Below, piece by piece: positions 43,385 to 52,896 of a DNA stretch of 64,000 bases. The position numbers and the translations under genes were made by a program. Positions within the stretch are counted from its first letter, which is position 1; each line of letters begins with the position of its first letter. The notes below the pieces were generated by a model that did not search any database, was not told the DNA's origin, and worked only from the letters and a program-made list of their open reading frames with translations. The stretch comes from Lachnospiraceae bacterium (GTDB lineage Bacteria > Bacillota > Clostridia > Lachnospirales > Lachnospiraceae), in NCBI GenBank assembly GCA_017548765.1, contig JAFYZH010000015.1:21793-85792 (forward strand), read 5' to 3'.

Positions 43385-44200
43385 ATGAACTATCGATATT
43401 TGGCGCTGGATCTGGACGGCACCCTGGTGAATTCACAGAAGGTGATCACGCCCGCGACCTACGAAGCCTTGATGAAGATACAGGAAAACGGAGCGAAGGT
43501 CATCCTCTGTTCCGGCCGTCCCATGGACGGGATCCTCGCATTGGCCCGTCAATTGAAACTGAAAGACTACGGCGGCTACATCATCTCGTTCAACGGCGGG
43601 CGTGTGGTATCCTGTGCGACCGGGGAGATCGTTTTTCAGCGGGAAGTTGCGCCGGATGAGTTGTGGAAGGTATTCCACTACGCGAAAGAGTATAAAACGC
43701 CGCTGCTCATGCATCAGAAGGGCAGTGTGCTGGCGGAATACGCGGACAATGAATACATCGTCCTGGAGGCAAAGATAAACCATATGCCCGTGCGTAAGGT
43801 CGACGATCTGTCGAAGCATACGGACGAACCGGTCATCAAATTCATCGCGGTGGAGAAACCGGACTATCTGGCTACGGTCGAGCCGAAGATGCGCGAGGCA
43901 CTGGGGCCGAACTTCCACGTAATGCGATCCGAGCCGTTTTTCCTCGAGATCATGGCGAAGGACATCGAGAAGTCTTATGCGTTAGACCGCCTGTTGGAAA
44001 CGCTCGGAGATACGAAGGATGCTCTGGTCGCATGCGGCGACGGTTTCAACGATATATCCATGATCGAGTATGCAGGAATGGGCGTGGCTATGGCAAATGC
44101 GCAACCGGCCGTGAAGGAAGTTGCGGATTTCATCACCCGCTCAAACGACGACGACGGGATCGCTTTGGTGTGTGAAATGTTCTTTCCACGACCTGTGTGA
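43385..44200 (+). CDS. HAD-IIB (Cof-type) sugar phosphatase
   Basis: 271 residues. HAD motifs: DLDGTLV (nucleophile Asp) near residue 8, SGRP near 43, a C2B cap domain, and GDGFNDISMIEYAG near 219. Dephosphorylates small sugar phosphates; specificity unknown. Starts 2 nt after the fusion gene. Confidence 0.9.
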   Translation: MNYRYLALDLDGTLVNSQKVITPATYEALMKIQENGAKVILCSGRPMDGILALARQLKLKDYGGYIISFNGGRVVSCATGEIVFQREVAPDELWKVFHYAKEYKTPLLMHQKGSVLAEYADNEYIVLEAKINHMPVRKVDDLSKHTDEPVIKFIAVEKPDYLATVEPKMREALGPNFHVMRSEPFFLEIMAKDIEKSYALDRLLETLGDTKDALVACGDGFNDISMIEYAGMGVAMANAQPAVKEVADFITRSNDDDGIALVCEMFFPRPV

Positions 44201-44221
44201 TAGTACGGTCTTAATTTCTTC

Positions 44222-44250
44222 TTGTTATTTTCACAAAAATGCGATATACT
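44222..44250 (+). promoter_or_regulatory. Promoter of the branching enzyme gene
   Basis: TTGTTA (44222-44227), 17-nt spacer, TATACT (44245-44250). A hairpin GGAAGCGC/GCGTTTCC with TTTTCATTTT follows directly (44254-44285) and could act as an attenuator. Confidence 0.6.
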
Positions 44251-44394
44251 GAAGGAAGCGCTGACTATATCGGCGTTTCCTTTTCATTTTCTGAAAACGA
44301 AGGTTGCATACTTTCCTCTAGACTATTTTACGGGACGGGTGACACGATCTACCCGATGTTCCGGTAACGGCTGACCCGTAAGCAAGGAGGTTTT

Positions 44395-46389
44395 ATGAGA
44401 TATAAGATCCTGGACTACGATTATCTGTTGAATTCCTACGCGGATGATATCGATCTTCGCATGTCGAATTACGAGAATACGAAGCAGCGGATCCTGCCGG
44501 AGGGTGAATCTCTGGTGGATTTCGCGAATGCGCATGAGTATTTCGGCTTCCATACGACGAAGGACGGCTGGGTGTACCGTGAGTGGGCACCGGGCGCACA
44601 GGCCATGTACCTGACGGGCGACTTCAACGATTGGAACCCGCACGCATTGCCCATGCACGAACTGGAAAACGGTGTTTGGGAAGTATCCATTCCCGGTAAG
44701 AAGACACTGTTCGACGGATGCCGTGTACAGGCAGTCGTATGCGCGAACGGAGAGGAACTTCGGCGTATTCCCCTCTATATCCATCGTGTGGTTCAGGAAG
44801 CGAATTCCGAGGTGTGGAACGGTGTGATCTCCGTCCCGAAGCGGAAGTTCGTCTGGACGGATGCGGATTTCGCGCCCGAGATGCCGCCGTATATCTACGA
44901 ATGCCACATCGGCATGGCGCAGGAAAAATACGGCGTCGGTACGTATCAGGAATTCACTGATAAGATCCTGCCGCGCGTACAGCAGCTCGGTTATAATACC
45001 ATTCAGCTCATGGCCATCATGGAGCATCCGTATTATGCTTCCTTCGGCTACCAGGTGACGAATTTCTTCGCGGCTTCGTCGCGTTTCGGCTCTGAGCATG
45101 ACCTGAAGAAACTGGTCAATACAGCGCATAAGATGGGCATTCGTGTCCTCCTCGACGTGGTGCATTCGCACGCAGCGAAGAACACCTCCGAGGGCATCAA
45201 CCGCTTCGATGGTACCGATGTGCAGTTCTTCCATGAGGGAGATCGCGGAAACCACCGTGAGTGGGATACCAAACTGTTTAATTACGGAAAGCCGGAAGTG
45301 CTGCATTTCCTGCTTTCGAACCTGAAATATTGGATGACGGAGTACCATTTCGACGGTTTCCGTTTCGACGGCGTTACCAGCATGTTGTATCACGATCATG
45401 CGCTGGGAACGAACTTCGACAACTATGATAAGTATTTCTCGCTGAATACCGACACGGACGCTGTGACATATCTGCAGCTGGCCAATGAACTCGTGCACGC
45501 GATCAATCCGAACGCGATCACGATCGCGGAGGATATGTCCGCGATGCCCGGCATGGCGATGAAGATCCGCTACGGCGGCATCGGCTTCGACTACCGCCTG
45601 GCGATGGGCGCGGCTCCGATGTGGATCAAATTCCTCGACGAGATGCGCGACGAAGACTGGGACATCTGGCGTATGTGGTACGAGCTTTCCGGCCGTCGCC
45701 CGCACGAGAAGGTCATCGGTTACGTGGAGTGCCACGATCAGGCGCTCGTCGGAGATAAGACGGTGATGTTCCGCCTGTGCGACCAGGAGATGTACTGGAA
45801 CATGTCGAAACGCTCGCAGAGCGTCATCATTGACCGCGGTATCGCCCTGCATAAGATGATCCGCTGGATCACCGAGACCGTGGGCGGCGAGGGCTACCTG
45901 AACTTCATGGGCAATGAATTCGGCCACCCCGAGTGGATCGATTTCCCGCGTGAAGGCAACAACTGGAGCTACCATTACTGTCGCAGACAGTGGTCGCTGG
46001 CGGATAATAACGACCTCCGCTACGGACAGCTCATGCAGTTTGATAAAGACATGATCGCGCTGTCGAAGCGCGAGGATGTCCTGAAGGGACGCACGCACAA
46101 TTTGTGGATGCACCAGCAGGATAAGGTGATCGCCTATGAGCGTAATGACATCGTCTTTGTGTTTAATTTCCATCCGACGAAGTCATTTACCGGATACTTC
46201 ATTCCGGTGCCTGCTCCGGGTAAATATCAGGTCATCATGTCGAGCGACCAGAAGCGCTATGGCGGACAGCAGCGCATCGATATGAATTATGTCTACACGG
46301 CAGATGAGCTGGGTGACGGAAGATATGGGTTCCCCATCTACCTTCCGAGCCGCACGGCATTTGCCATGAAGAAGATCGAAGAAGAATAA
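44395..46389 (+). CDS. glgB: 1,4-alpha-glucan branching enzyme, eukaryote-like type
   Basis: 664 residues: N-terminal carbohydrate-binding module 48 (WVYREWAPGAQAMYLTGDFNDW), GH13 barrel, C-terminal beta domain. Catalytic motifs FRFDGVTSMLYHDHA (nucleophile Asp), TIAEDMSAMPG (acid Glu) and GYVECHDQALVGDKT (third Asp) match animal/plant branching enzymes more than the usual bacterial GlgB. It makes alpha-1,6 branches in glycogen. No other glycogen gene is adjacent. AAGGAGG before ATG 44395. Confidence 0.88.
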   Translation: MRYKILDYDYLLNSYADDIDLRMSNYENTKQRILPEGESLVDFANAHEYFGFHTTKDGWVYREWAPGAQAMYLTGDFNDWNPHALPMHELENGVWEVSIPGKKTLFDGCRVQAVVCANGEELRRIPLYIHRVVQEANSEVWNGVISVPKRKFVWTDADFAPEMPPYIYECHIGMAQEKYGVGTYQEFTDKILPRVQQLGYNTIQLMAIMEHPYYASFGYQVTNFFAASSRFGSEHDLKKLVNTAHKMGIRVLLDVVHSHAAKNTSEGINRFDGTDVQFFHEGDRGNHREWDTKLFNYGKPEVLHFLLSNLKYWMTEYHFDGFRFDGVTSMLYHDHALGTNFDNYDKYFSLNTDTDAVTYLQLANELVHAINPNAITIAEDMSAMPGMAMKIRYGGIGFDYRLAMGAAPMWIKFLDEMRDEDWDIWRMWYELSGRRPHEKVIGYVECHDQALVGDKTVMFRLCDQEMYWNMSKRSQSVIIDRGIALHKMIRWITETVGGEGYLNFMGNEFGHPEWIDFPREGNNWSYHYCRRQWSLADNNDLRYGQLMQFDKDMIALSKREDVLKGRTHNLWMHQQDKVIAYERNDIVFVFNFHPTKSFTGYFIPVPAPGKYQVIMSSDQKRYGGQQRIDMNYVYTADELGDGRYGFPIYLPSRTAFAMKKIEEE

Positions 46390-46481
46390 AACGTTCGGGC
46401 CTTATTTGGTGGGAGAGGATCTCACGGATGAGGCCCGTTCTGTATGCTTGCTACTTTTTTTCGAAAATCGGGCTTAACCGC

Positions 46482-46510
46482 TTGACAAGGGGGCAGAAGG
46501 CAGTTATAAT
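46482..46510 (+). promoter_or_regulatory. Promoter of the tyrS T-box leader
   Basis: Perfect consensus TTGACA (46482-46487), 17-nt spacer, TATAAT (46505-46510). Confidence 0.9.
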
Positions 46511-46516
46511 CTCTGA

Positions 46517-46810
46517 CAAGAGGTTTGCAAAGCAGACCGTACATAGTCAAAGGCGATGATTAGGAAGAAGTAAGTTCCGATACGGGATACAGAAAGCTGC
46601 CGGTTGATGAGAGGCGCATTCACGATGGGACCGAATACATCCTATAGCCGCGCACCGAACGAGTGATCCAGTAGGCTGCGCCGCATGCATGCGTTAATGT
46701 GCCGGGGTATGGAAGTACCCGCTGAGGCAGAAAGTGTGAGCTTTTTGCGAAGAAAGGTGGTAACACGACTTTTGATCGTCCTTTTGCGAAGGGGCGTTAT
46801 TTTTTTGCAA
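46517..46810 (+). promoter_or_regulatory. Tyrosine T-box leader
   Basis: Canonical T-box parts in order: stem I elements (GATGATTAGGAAGAAGTAAG and AGAAAGCTGCCGGTTGATG), specifier codon TAC at 46636-46638 in a GAATACATC loop, and the T-box AGGTGGTAACACGAC (46755-46769) that binds the uncharged tRNA-Tyr end. A terminator (CGTCC/GGGCG then TTATTTTTTT, about 46777-46806) competes. Transcription of tyrS thus rises when tyrosyl-tRNA is scarce. Confidence 0.93.
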
Positions 46811-46860
46811 AAATTCCACGCGGCAAGCGTAAGGACAAAAAAGCCAATGGAGGTAAAAAG

Positions 46861-48081
46861 ATGAAGATTTATGAAGAACTGAAGGCACGTGGGCTGATCG
46901 CCCAGGTAACCGATGAAGAGCGCATCCGCGATCTCGTGAATAACGGGAAGGCGACTTTCTACATCGGCTTTGATCCCACTGCGGACAGCTTGCACGTGGG
47001 ACATTTCATGGCGCTGTGTCTGATGAAGCGTCTGCAGATGGCGGGCAATAAGCCCATCGCCCTGCTTGGCGGCGGCACCGGCATGATCGGCGACCCGTCC
47101 GGTAAGACCGACATGCGTAAGATGCTGACGAAGGAGCAGATCGACCACAACATCGAATGCTTCAAGAAGCAGATGGCGAGATTTATCGATTTCTCGGATG
47201 GAAAGGCATTGATCGTAAACAACGCCGACTGGCTGTTGGATCTCAACTACGTGGAACTGCTCCGCGAAGTAGGGCCTCATTTTTCGGTCAATCGTATGCT
47301 GACGGCGGAGTGCTACAAGCAGCGCATGGAGCGTGGCCTGACCTTCCTGGAGTTCAACTACATGATCATGCAGAGCTACGACTTCTACAAGTTGTTCCAG
47401 GATTACGGCTGCAACCTGCAGTTTGGCGGTGACGACCAGTGGAGCAACATGCTCGGCGGTACGGAGCTCATTCGCCGTAAGCTCGGTGAGGACGCGAGCG
47501 CGATGACCATCACGCTGCTCCTGAATTCCGAGGGTAAGAAGATGGGTAAGACCGAGAAGGGCGCAGTATGGCTTGATGCCGAGAAGACTTCTCCGTTCGA
47601 GTTCTACCAGTACTGGAGAAACGTCGAGGATCAGGATGTGCTGAAGTGCATCCGTATGCTGACCTTCCTGCCGCTCGAGGAGATCGAGACGATGAGCACT
47701 TGGGAGGGCAGCCAGCTCAACAAGGCGAAGGAGATCCTGGCGTTCGAACTGACGAAACTCGTACATGGCGAGGAAGAGGCCGTAAAGGCGCAGGAAGCAG
47801 CGCGTGCGCTGTTCACCGGCGGCAATGCAGCCAACATGCCTTCCTTCGCGCTTTCAGATGAGGATTTCACGGATGGTGTGATCGACATTCAGGCAGTGCT
47901 CGTTAAGAGTGGTCTGGTTCCTTCCCGTTCCGAGGGACGTCGTGCGATCGAGCAGGGCGGTGTATCCGTGGACGGCGAGAAGATCGCAGCTACCGACCTC
48001 AAGTTCACGAAGGATGACTTCGCGGGCGAGGGTAAGGTATTCAAGCGCGGAAAGAAGAATTTCTGCAGAGTCAGCCTGTAA
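46861..48081 (+). CDS. tyrS: Tyrosine-tRNA ligase
   Basis: Class I aminoacyl-tRNA synthetase, 406 residues. ATP-binding HVGH (HIGH-type) in [16 protein letters not shown] near residue 44, KMGKT (KMSKS-type) near 227, and a C-terminal S4 RNA-binding domain ([21 protein letters not shown]). The KMGKT form and length fit the TyrRS common in Clostridia. Controlled by the T-box upstream. Confidence 0.96.
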   Translation: MKIYEELKARGLIAQVTDEERIRDLVNNGKATFYIGFDPTADSLHVGHFMALCLMKRLQMAGNKPIALLGGGTGMIGDPSGKTDMRKMLTKEQIDHNIECFKKQMARFIDFSDGKALIVNNADWLLDLNYVELLREVGPHFSVNRMLTAECYKQRMERGLTFLEFNYMIMQSYDFYKLFQDYGCNLQFGGDDQWSNMLGGTELIRRKLGEDASAMTITLLLNSEGKKMGKTEKGAVWLDAEKTSPFEFYQYWRNVEDQDVLKCIRMLTFLPLEEIETMSTWEGSQLNKAKEILAFELTKLVHGEEEAVKAQEAARALFTGGNAANMPSFALSDEDFTDGVIDIQAVLVKSGLVPSRSEGRRAIEQGGVSVDGEKIAATDLKFTKDDFAGEGKVFKRGKKNFCRVSL

Positions 48082-48106
48082 GGGCTCGCATATAGCAAAC
48101 GAAGGA

Positions 48107-48142
48107 CCCGGTCCGGCAGGAAACTGCCGCGCCGGGCCTTTT
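48107..48142 (+). terminator. Terminator after tyrS
   Basis: CCCGG-CGGCAG (48107-48119) pairs with CTGCCG-CCGGG (48124-48136), GAAA loop, then CCTTTT. Confidence 0.88.
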
Positions 48143-48187
48143 CGCTTAATTGTTTCAAATGTTTAGAAAAATGTAAGAATTTCGTAA

Positions 48188-48238
48188 TTGACACGGCCCT
48201 TTTTCGGTGCTATGATACCGAATAGTTCAAAATTGAAC
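48188..48238 (+). promoter_or_regulatory. MarR promoter and operator
   Basis: TTGACA (48188-48193), 17-nt spacer, TATGAT (48211-48216), then a perfect 14-bp palindrome GTTCAAAATTGAAC (48225-48238) right at the expected transcription start. This placement fits autorepression by the MarR protein encoded directly downstream. Confidence 0.78.
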
Positions 48239-48261
48239 ATTTCAAGAAAGGAGGTATTCCA

Positions 48262-48708
48262 TTGGCTGATATCATCAAGTATCGTCGCAGAGGTGCGATG
48301 TTTGTAAATAATCTGACCGCCGCATATAACCATGCGATGAGTCCTTTATGTGAGGAAGTGCATTTAAAAGTCCATCAATTGAATATGCTTCAGTTCCTCG
48401 AAGAGAACCCGGAGACGAACACGGCGAAAGATATCTGCAGATGTCTGTGGATGAAGCCCGGACTCGTTTCAATGTCCGTGGATGAACTGGTCGAGATGGG
48501 ATATCTCGTTCGAGAGTCGGTCTCCGGTGACCGGCGTAAGGTCCGCCTGACTCTGACAGAGAAAGCAAAGAAGCTGACGGGGCGTATTTTGCAGATGCAG
48601 AGTGAATTCATCGACCGGGCGAAGCAGGGCCTTACCGATCAGGAGAAGGATCAGTTGGAAGGCTTCTTCGATGTGATCTTCGATAACATCGATCAGATGA
48701 GCCGCTGA
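48262..48708 (+). CDS. MarR family transcriptional regulator
   Basis: 148 residues, winged helix-turn-helix: recognition region LWMKPGLVSMSVDELVEMGYLVRE and wing SGDRRKVRLTLTEKAKKL. The TTG start (48262) is supported by AAGGAGG 7 nt upstream. It is cotranscribed with the ABC transporter at 48745 and probably represses both through the palindrome at 48225. Confidence 0.88.
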   Translation: MADIIKYRRRGAMFVNNLTAAYNHAMSPLCEEVHLKVHQLNMLQFLEENPETNTAKDICRCLWMKPGLVSMSVDELVEMGYLVRESVSGDRRKVRLTLTEKAKKLTGRILQMQSEFIDRAKQGLTDQEKDQLEGFFDVIFDNIDQMSR

Positions 48709-48744
48709 CCTGCCTGTTAAAGTAAACTGAAAGAGGATGAGTAC

Positions 48745-51700
48745 ATGTTAGAACTGAAGAATATCGTCAAGGATTATCCCGCGGGCGATGGTACCGTTCA
48801 TGCGTTGAAGGGTATCAGCCTGAATTTCCGAAATGCCGATTTTGTTTCCATTTTGGGTCCCTCCGGCTGCGGTAAGACAACGATGCTGAACATCATCGGC
48901 GGCCTGGATAAATATACCCAGGGCGACCTGGTCATCGGCGGAACATCGACCACGGCGTTTAAGGACCGTGACTGGGACGGCTACCGCAACCATTCCATCG
49001 GTTTCGTGTTCCAGAGTTATAATCTGATCCCGCACCAGACCGTGCTGCAGAATGTCGAGCTCGCGCTGACATTGTCCGGCGTTTCGAAGGCGGAGCGCAG
49101 GGAGCGCGCGAAGAAAGCGCTCGAGGCCGTAGGCCTGGCGACGCAGCTGAAGAAGCTGCCCGGCGAGATGAGCGGCGGCCAGATGCAGCGTGTTGCGATC
49201 GCGCGTGCATTGGTCAATGATCCCGACATCATCCTGGCGGATGAGCCGACGGGTGCGCTCGATACCGAGACCAGTATTCAGGTCATGGAGATCCTGAAGG
49301 AGATCTCGAAGGATCGCCTGATCATCATGGTAACGCACAACCCGGATATTGCCGAGCGTTATTCCACCCGTATCATAAAGATGCTCGACGGTGAGATCAC
49401 CGGCGACTCCAATCCGCTGACCGACGAAGAGATCGAGAAGCTTCGTAAGGAAGATGCGGAGAAGAAGGAGAAGCAGAGCAAGAAAAAGCTGCCGTCCATG
49501 TCGTTCGCGACTTCGTTCGGCCTGTCCCTGAAGAACCTGTTCACGAAGAAGGGAAGAACCATTCTGACTTCGTTCGCGGGCAGTATCGGTATCATCGGTA
49601 TCGCGTTGATCTTCTCGGTATCGCATGGTATGACGACTTACATCGATTACGTGCAGGAGGACACATTGTCCAGTTATCCGTTGACGCTGCAAGCGCAGAA
49701 CGTCGATTTCGGAAGCCTGCTTGAGACATATATCAACCTGGTAAAGGGTAACAAAGACCACGATCACGATGCGGTTTATCAGAAACCGGCCATGTACGAT
49801 CTGGTCAATACGATGAGTACCCTCCAGGATAAGACCAATGACCTTCGTTCCTTTAAGAAGTATCTGGAAGAGGAGCGAAGCAACCCGAACAGCACGAGCG
49901 GCCTGCGTGATGCGTTGAGCGCCGTTCAGTATACCTACAACTTAAGCCCGCTGATCTACACAAAGAGCGTGGACGGAACCATCATCCACTCCGATGTGCA
50001 GGAACTGATGAGCCGCATCTTCATGAAGTCCATGAGTAAGATGCTCGGCAATATGCTCGGCGGCGACGACGAAGGAAGCAGCAGTAGCAGCAGCCTTCTT
50101 TCTCCTTCGATGTTCACTTCTTCCAGCGCGACCTATGGCATGGGAAGCAACACATACATGAACATTTGGCAGGAGATGGTTCCGGGCATGAATGGTGAGA
50201 TCCGCACCGAACTGCTGGATAAGCAGTATGACTTGATTTATGGCGCATGGCCGACTGCATATAATGAAGTTGTGCTGGTACTGGATGAGAATAACGAGAT
50301 CGGCGATATGGCGCTGTATGCGCTCGGTCTGGTTTCTGAAAAAGAGATCGACGACATCATGGATGCTGCCATCAACAATACGACGGTTGAAAAGAAGCAG
50401 GTCAAATGGAGTTACGAGGAGATCTGCGAGACAGAGTTCCGTATGATCCTGAATGCCGATTGCTATCGGAAAGATCAGGCGACCGGCCTTTACACCGATC
50501 TTCGTGATACCGATGCCGGCCTGAAATATCTCTATGACAATGCGATCCAGTTGAAGGTGGTAGGTATCATCCGCCCGGCGGAGGATGCAGTATCGAATAT
50601 GCTGACCGGCGCCATCGCTTATACGCATTTGCTGACGGAGTATGTCATCGAAAAGAACAACGAGTCCGAGGCGATCGCCGCACAGAAAGCAGATCCTTCC
50701 GTGGATATCTTTACAGGACTGGCGTTCAAGGATAAAGAAGGCAAACTTTCCGACGAGCAGAAGGCGGAAGTTTTTAAAAAGAATGCGGATCTCCTTTCGG
50801 ATAAGGAATTGGCAAAACTTTATGTGAAGATCAAATCCGTTCCTCCGGAAGATGTTCTGAAGGAGAGTATCGAAAAGACACTGGGTTCGATGTCGCGAGA
50901 AGACATCGACCGCCTGATCATCCAGGGGATCGTTTCACAGACCGGTATGAGTGAAGCAGATGTCAAAGAGTATGTTTCCGCGATGAGCGATGAAGAGATC
51001 TACGCAATGCTTTCAAAGACTCTGCAGGAGCAGGTGAAGGCGGCTTATGCGGCGCAGGTCGAGGCACAGATGGGAACGCTGAACGAGGAACAACTCGCAG
51101 GTGCTTTCCGTCAGGAGCAGGCGACATTTACCGACGAGCAGATGGTGGAATACTATGAACTGCTGAATTTCTCACGTTCCAACTACGATGCAAACCTGAT
51201 CGTACTGGGGTGCGTGGATCTGGACGATCCGTTTGGCATCAACCTGTACGCATCCAGCTTTGCGAATAAGGACATCATCAAAGATGCGATCGACGCTTAC
51301 AACGAAGCGGCGGACGAGGGCTCACAGATCGAATATACAGATATCATTGGCCTCCTGATGTCCTCCATCACTACGATCATCAATGCGATCACCTACGTGC
51401 TCATCGCATTCGTAGCGATCTCCCTGGTGGTTTCTTCCATCATGATCGGTGTCATCACCCTGATCTCCGTACAGGAGAGAACGAAGGAGATCGGTATCCT
51501 GCGTGCGATCGGTGCATCGAAGCGTAATGTATCGCACATGTTCAATGCAGAGACCATGATCATCGGTTTCACCGCAGGCCTGCTCGGCGTAGTAGTCACC
51601 TACCTGATGTGCATCCCGATCAATATCATCCTGCATAACCTGACAGGACTGCATAACCTTTCGGCGATCCTGCCGATCCCGGTAGCTTTGGTGCTGATCA

Positions 51701-51792
51701 CGATCAGTGTCCTGCTCACGTTGATCTCGGGCATCATCCCGTCGAGAAGCGCGGCGAAGAAAGATCCGGTAGTAGCACTTAGAACCGAGTAA
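48745..51792 (+). CDS. MacB-type ABC transporter, ATPase fused to FtsX-like permease
   Basis: 1015 residues. N-terminal ATPase (about 1-225): Walker A GPSGCGKTT near 35, signature MSGGQMQR near 142, Walker B IILADEPTGALD. A linker leads to a permease with a first transmembrane helix near 270, a large (~570-residue) extracytoplasmic domain, and three helices at about 880-1005 with the FtsX motif RTKEIGILRAIGASKRNV. This large-loop form occurs in Firmicute antibiotic or peptide sensing and resistance pumps. MarR control suggests an inducible efflux role. Substrate unknown. Confidence 0.9.
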   Translation: MLELKNIVKDYPAGDGTVHALKGISLNFRNADFVSILGPSGCGKTTMLNIIGGLDKYTQGDLVIGGTSTTAFKDRDWDGYRNHSIGFVFQSYNLIPHQTVLQNVELALTLSGVSKAERRERAKKALEAVGLATQLKKLPGEMSGGQMQRVAIARALVNDPDIILADEPTGALDTETSIQVMEILKEISKDRLIIMVTHNPDIAERYSTRIIKMLDGEITGDSNPLTDEEIEKLRKEDAEKKEKQSKKKLPSMSFATSFGLSLKNLFTKKGRTILTSFAGSIGIIGIALIFSVSHGMTTYIDYVQEDTLSSYPLTLQAQNVDFGSLLETYINLVKGNKDHDHDAVYQKPAMYDLVNTMSTLQDKTNDLRSFKKYLEEERSNPNSTSGLRDALSAVQYTYNLSPLIYTKSVDGTIIHSDVQELMSRIFMKSMSKMLGNMLGGDDEGSSSSSSLLSPSMFTSSSATYGMGSNTYMNIWQEMVPGMNGEIRTELLDKQYDLIYGAWPTAYNEVVLVLDENNEIGDMALYALGLVSEKEIDDIMDAAINNTTVEKKQVKWSYEEICETEFRMILNADCYRKDQATGLYTDLRDTDAGLKYLYDNAIQLKVVGIIRPAEDAVSNMLTGAIAYTHLLTEYVIEKNNESEAIAAQKADPSVDIFTGLAFKDKEGKLSDEQKAEVFKKNADLLSDKELAKLYVKIKSVPPEDVLKESIEKTLGSMSREDIDRLIIQGIVSQTGMSEADVKEYVSAMSDEEIYAMLSKTLQEQVKAAYAAQVEAQMGTLNEEQLAGAFRQEQATFTDEQMVEYYELLNFSRSNYDANLIVLGCVDLDDPFGINLYASSFANKDIIKDAIDAYNEAADEGSQIEYTDIIGLLMSSITTIINAITYVLIAFVAISLVVSSIMIGVITLISVQERTKEIGILRAIGASKRNVSHMFNAETMIIGFTAGLLGVVVTYLMCIPINIILHNLTGLHNLSAILPIPVALVLITISVLLTLISGIIPSRSAAKKDPVVALRTE

Positions 51793-51813
51793 ACAATATT
51801 CATACACAAGGAG

Positions 51814-51844
51814 AAGCGGCACGCCACAAACGTGCCGCTTTTTT
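51814..51844 (+). terminator. Terminator after the ABC transporter
   Basis: AAGCGGCACG (51814-51823) and CGTGCCGCTT (51831-51840), then four T. It overlaps the left end of the large palindrome. Confidence 0.85.
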
Positions 51845-52077
51845 GAACATGGTTTCGGGCGGAACCCGGGTTCTGCGGTCGATGTACCTGTTATCACCGC
51901 ATGCACTCCTCACTGAACGGTTCACTGCGTTGTGAAAAACGGACGTTCGGATTTTTTCTACAACTCGCTCTCATGTTCAGTTTGGAGTGTATGCGGTGAA
52001 ACTGCGACAGATAGTAGAACCCGGGCTCCACCCCGAAACCCGCTACACGGAGAGCGGCACTATTTGTGGCGTACCGC
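51816..52077. repeat. 262-bp imperfect palindrome
   Basis: Left and right halves pair over most of their length: GCGGCACGCCACAAA (51816-51830) with TTTGTGGCGTACCGC (52063-52077); GGTTTCGGG and ACCCGGGTTCT (51851-51874) with AGAACCCGGG and CCCGAAACC (52016-52040); TCACCGCATGCACTCC and ACTGAAC (51893-51917) with GTTCAGT and GGAGTGTATGCGGTGA (51975-51999). The apex again pairs GTTGT with ACAAC. No frame. It resembles a MITE or a giant hairpin RNA. Confidence 0.8.
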
Positions 52078-52127
52078 TTTTCTCTCATGTGGTGGAGTGG
52101 GAGGAGAAAGCAAGATAGGTTCTTTCG

Positions 52128-52156
52128 TTGACGGGGGATGGTGGGTGTGTTATGAT
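52128..52156 (+). promoter_or_regulatory. Promoter of the HEAT-repeat gene
   Basis: TTGACG (52128-52133), 17-nt spacer, TATGAT (52151-52156), about 115 nt before the start codon. Unusually G-rich spacer and downstream sequence. Confidence 0.6.
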
Positions 52157-52270
52157 GGGGGTGTGGTTGTGTTCGGGAGTGAGATTAAATATATTTGTTT
52201 TTGAGGTTGTCAGGGACTTTTGGTGAGTTTATACTTCATAGTAGTCCGGAACAGCCGGGAAGGTTTTGCC

Positions 52271-52876
52271 ATGAATGAGAAAGAGTTGTATAAGGAACTG
52301 GGTGTTTTGACGAAGGATAAGAGTCGCTGGGAGGAGAGTATCCCGTATGTTGCGTCTCTGTTGGACCATGCGTCCGAGAAGATCCGGGCGAAGGCGCTTT
52401 GGTTGTTGGGCGAGATGGGGCTGGAGTACCCGCAGGGAGTTGAGGATGCCGTCCCGACGATTGCGGACTTTTTCGACAGTGATTCGCCGCTTTTACGGGA
52501 GCGGGCGGTCAATGCACTCGGCAGGATCGGACGCGGAGACTATCGCCTGATCGAACCGTATTGGCTGGACATGTTTCGTTTTGCGAAGGATGCAGAGCCG
52601 CAGGTGCGACTGAGTTTCATCTGGGCGTCGGAAAACATCTCGACGAATACGCCGGACATTTATGAGGAGCATATGGAGATATATGCAGAGCTTCTCAGTG
52701 ATGAAGTGGATAAGGTGCGGATGGAGGCGCCGGAGATCTTCCGAGTTCTCGGAAAGCGCCGGCCGCAGTTCGTACGTCCGTACATCGAAACGTTGCAGAA
52801 GATGGCGGAGACCGATCCGAACCGCGTCGTGCGGATCCACAGCGCGGGCGCGATCAAAGCAGCAGGCATGGCATAA
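52271..52876 (+). CDS. HEAT-repeat protein
   Basis: 201 residues, all helical, with HEAT-like repeats (ASEKIRAKALWLLGEMG, SPLLRERAVNALGRIG, VVRIHSAGAIKAAG). No membrane segment. Such proteins usually serve as binding scaffolds. ATG 52271 follows GGGAAGG; a longer frame from 52220 lacks a ribosome site. Partner unknown. Confidence 0.78.
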   Translation: MNEKELYKELGVLTKDKSRWEESIPYVASLLDHASEKIRAKALWLLGEMGLEYPQGVEDAVPTIADFFDSDSPLLRERAVNALGRIGRGDYRLIEPYWLDMFRFAKDAEPQVRLSFIWASENISTNTPDIYEEHMEIYAELLSDEVDKVRMEAPEIFRVLGKRRPQFVRPYIETLQKMAETDPNRVVRIHSAGAIKAAGMA

Positions 52877-52896
52877 GGCATGAACAGGGGGAAACT

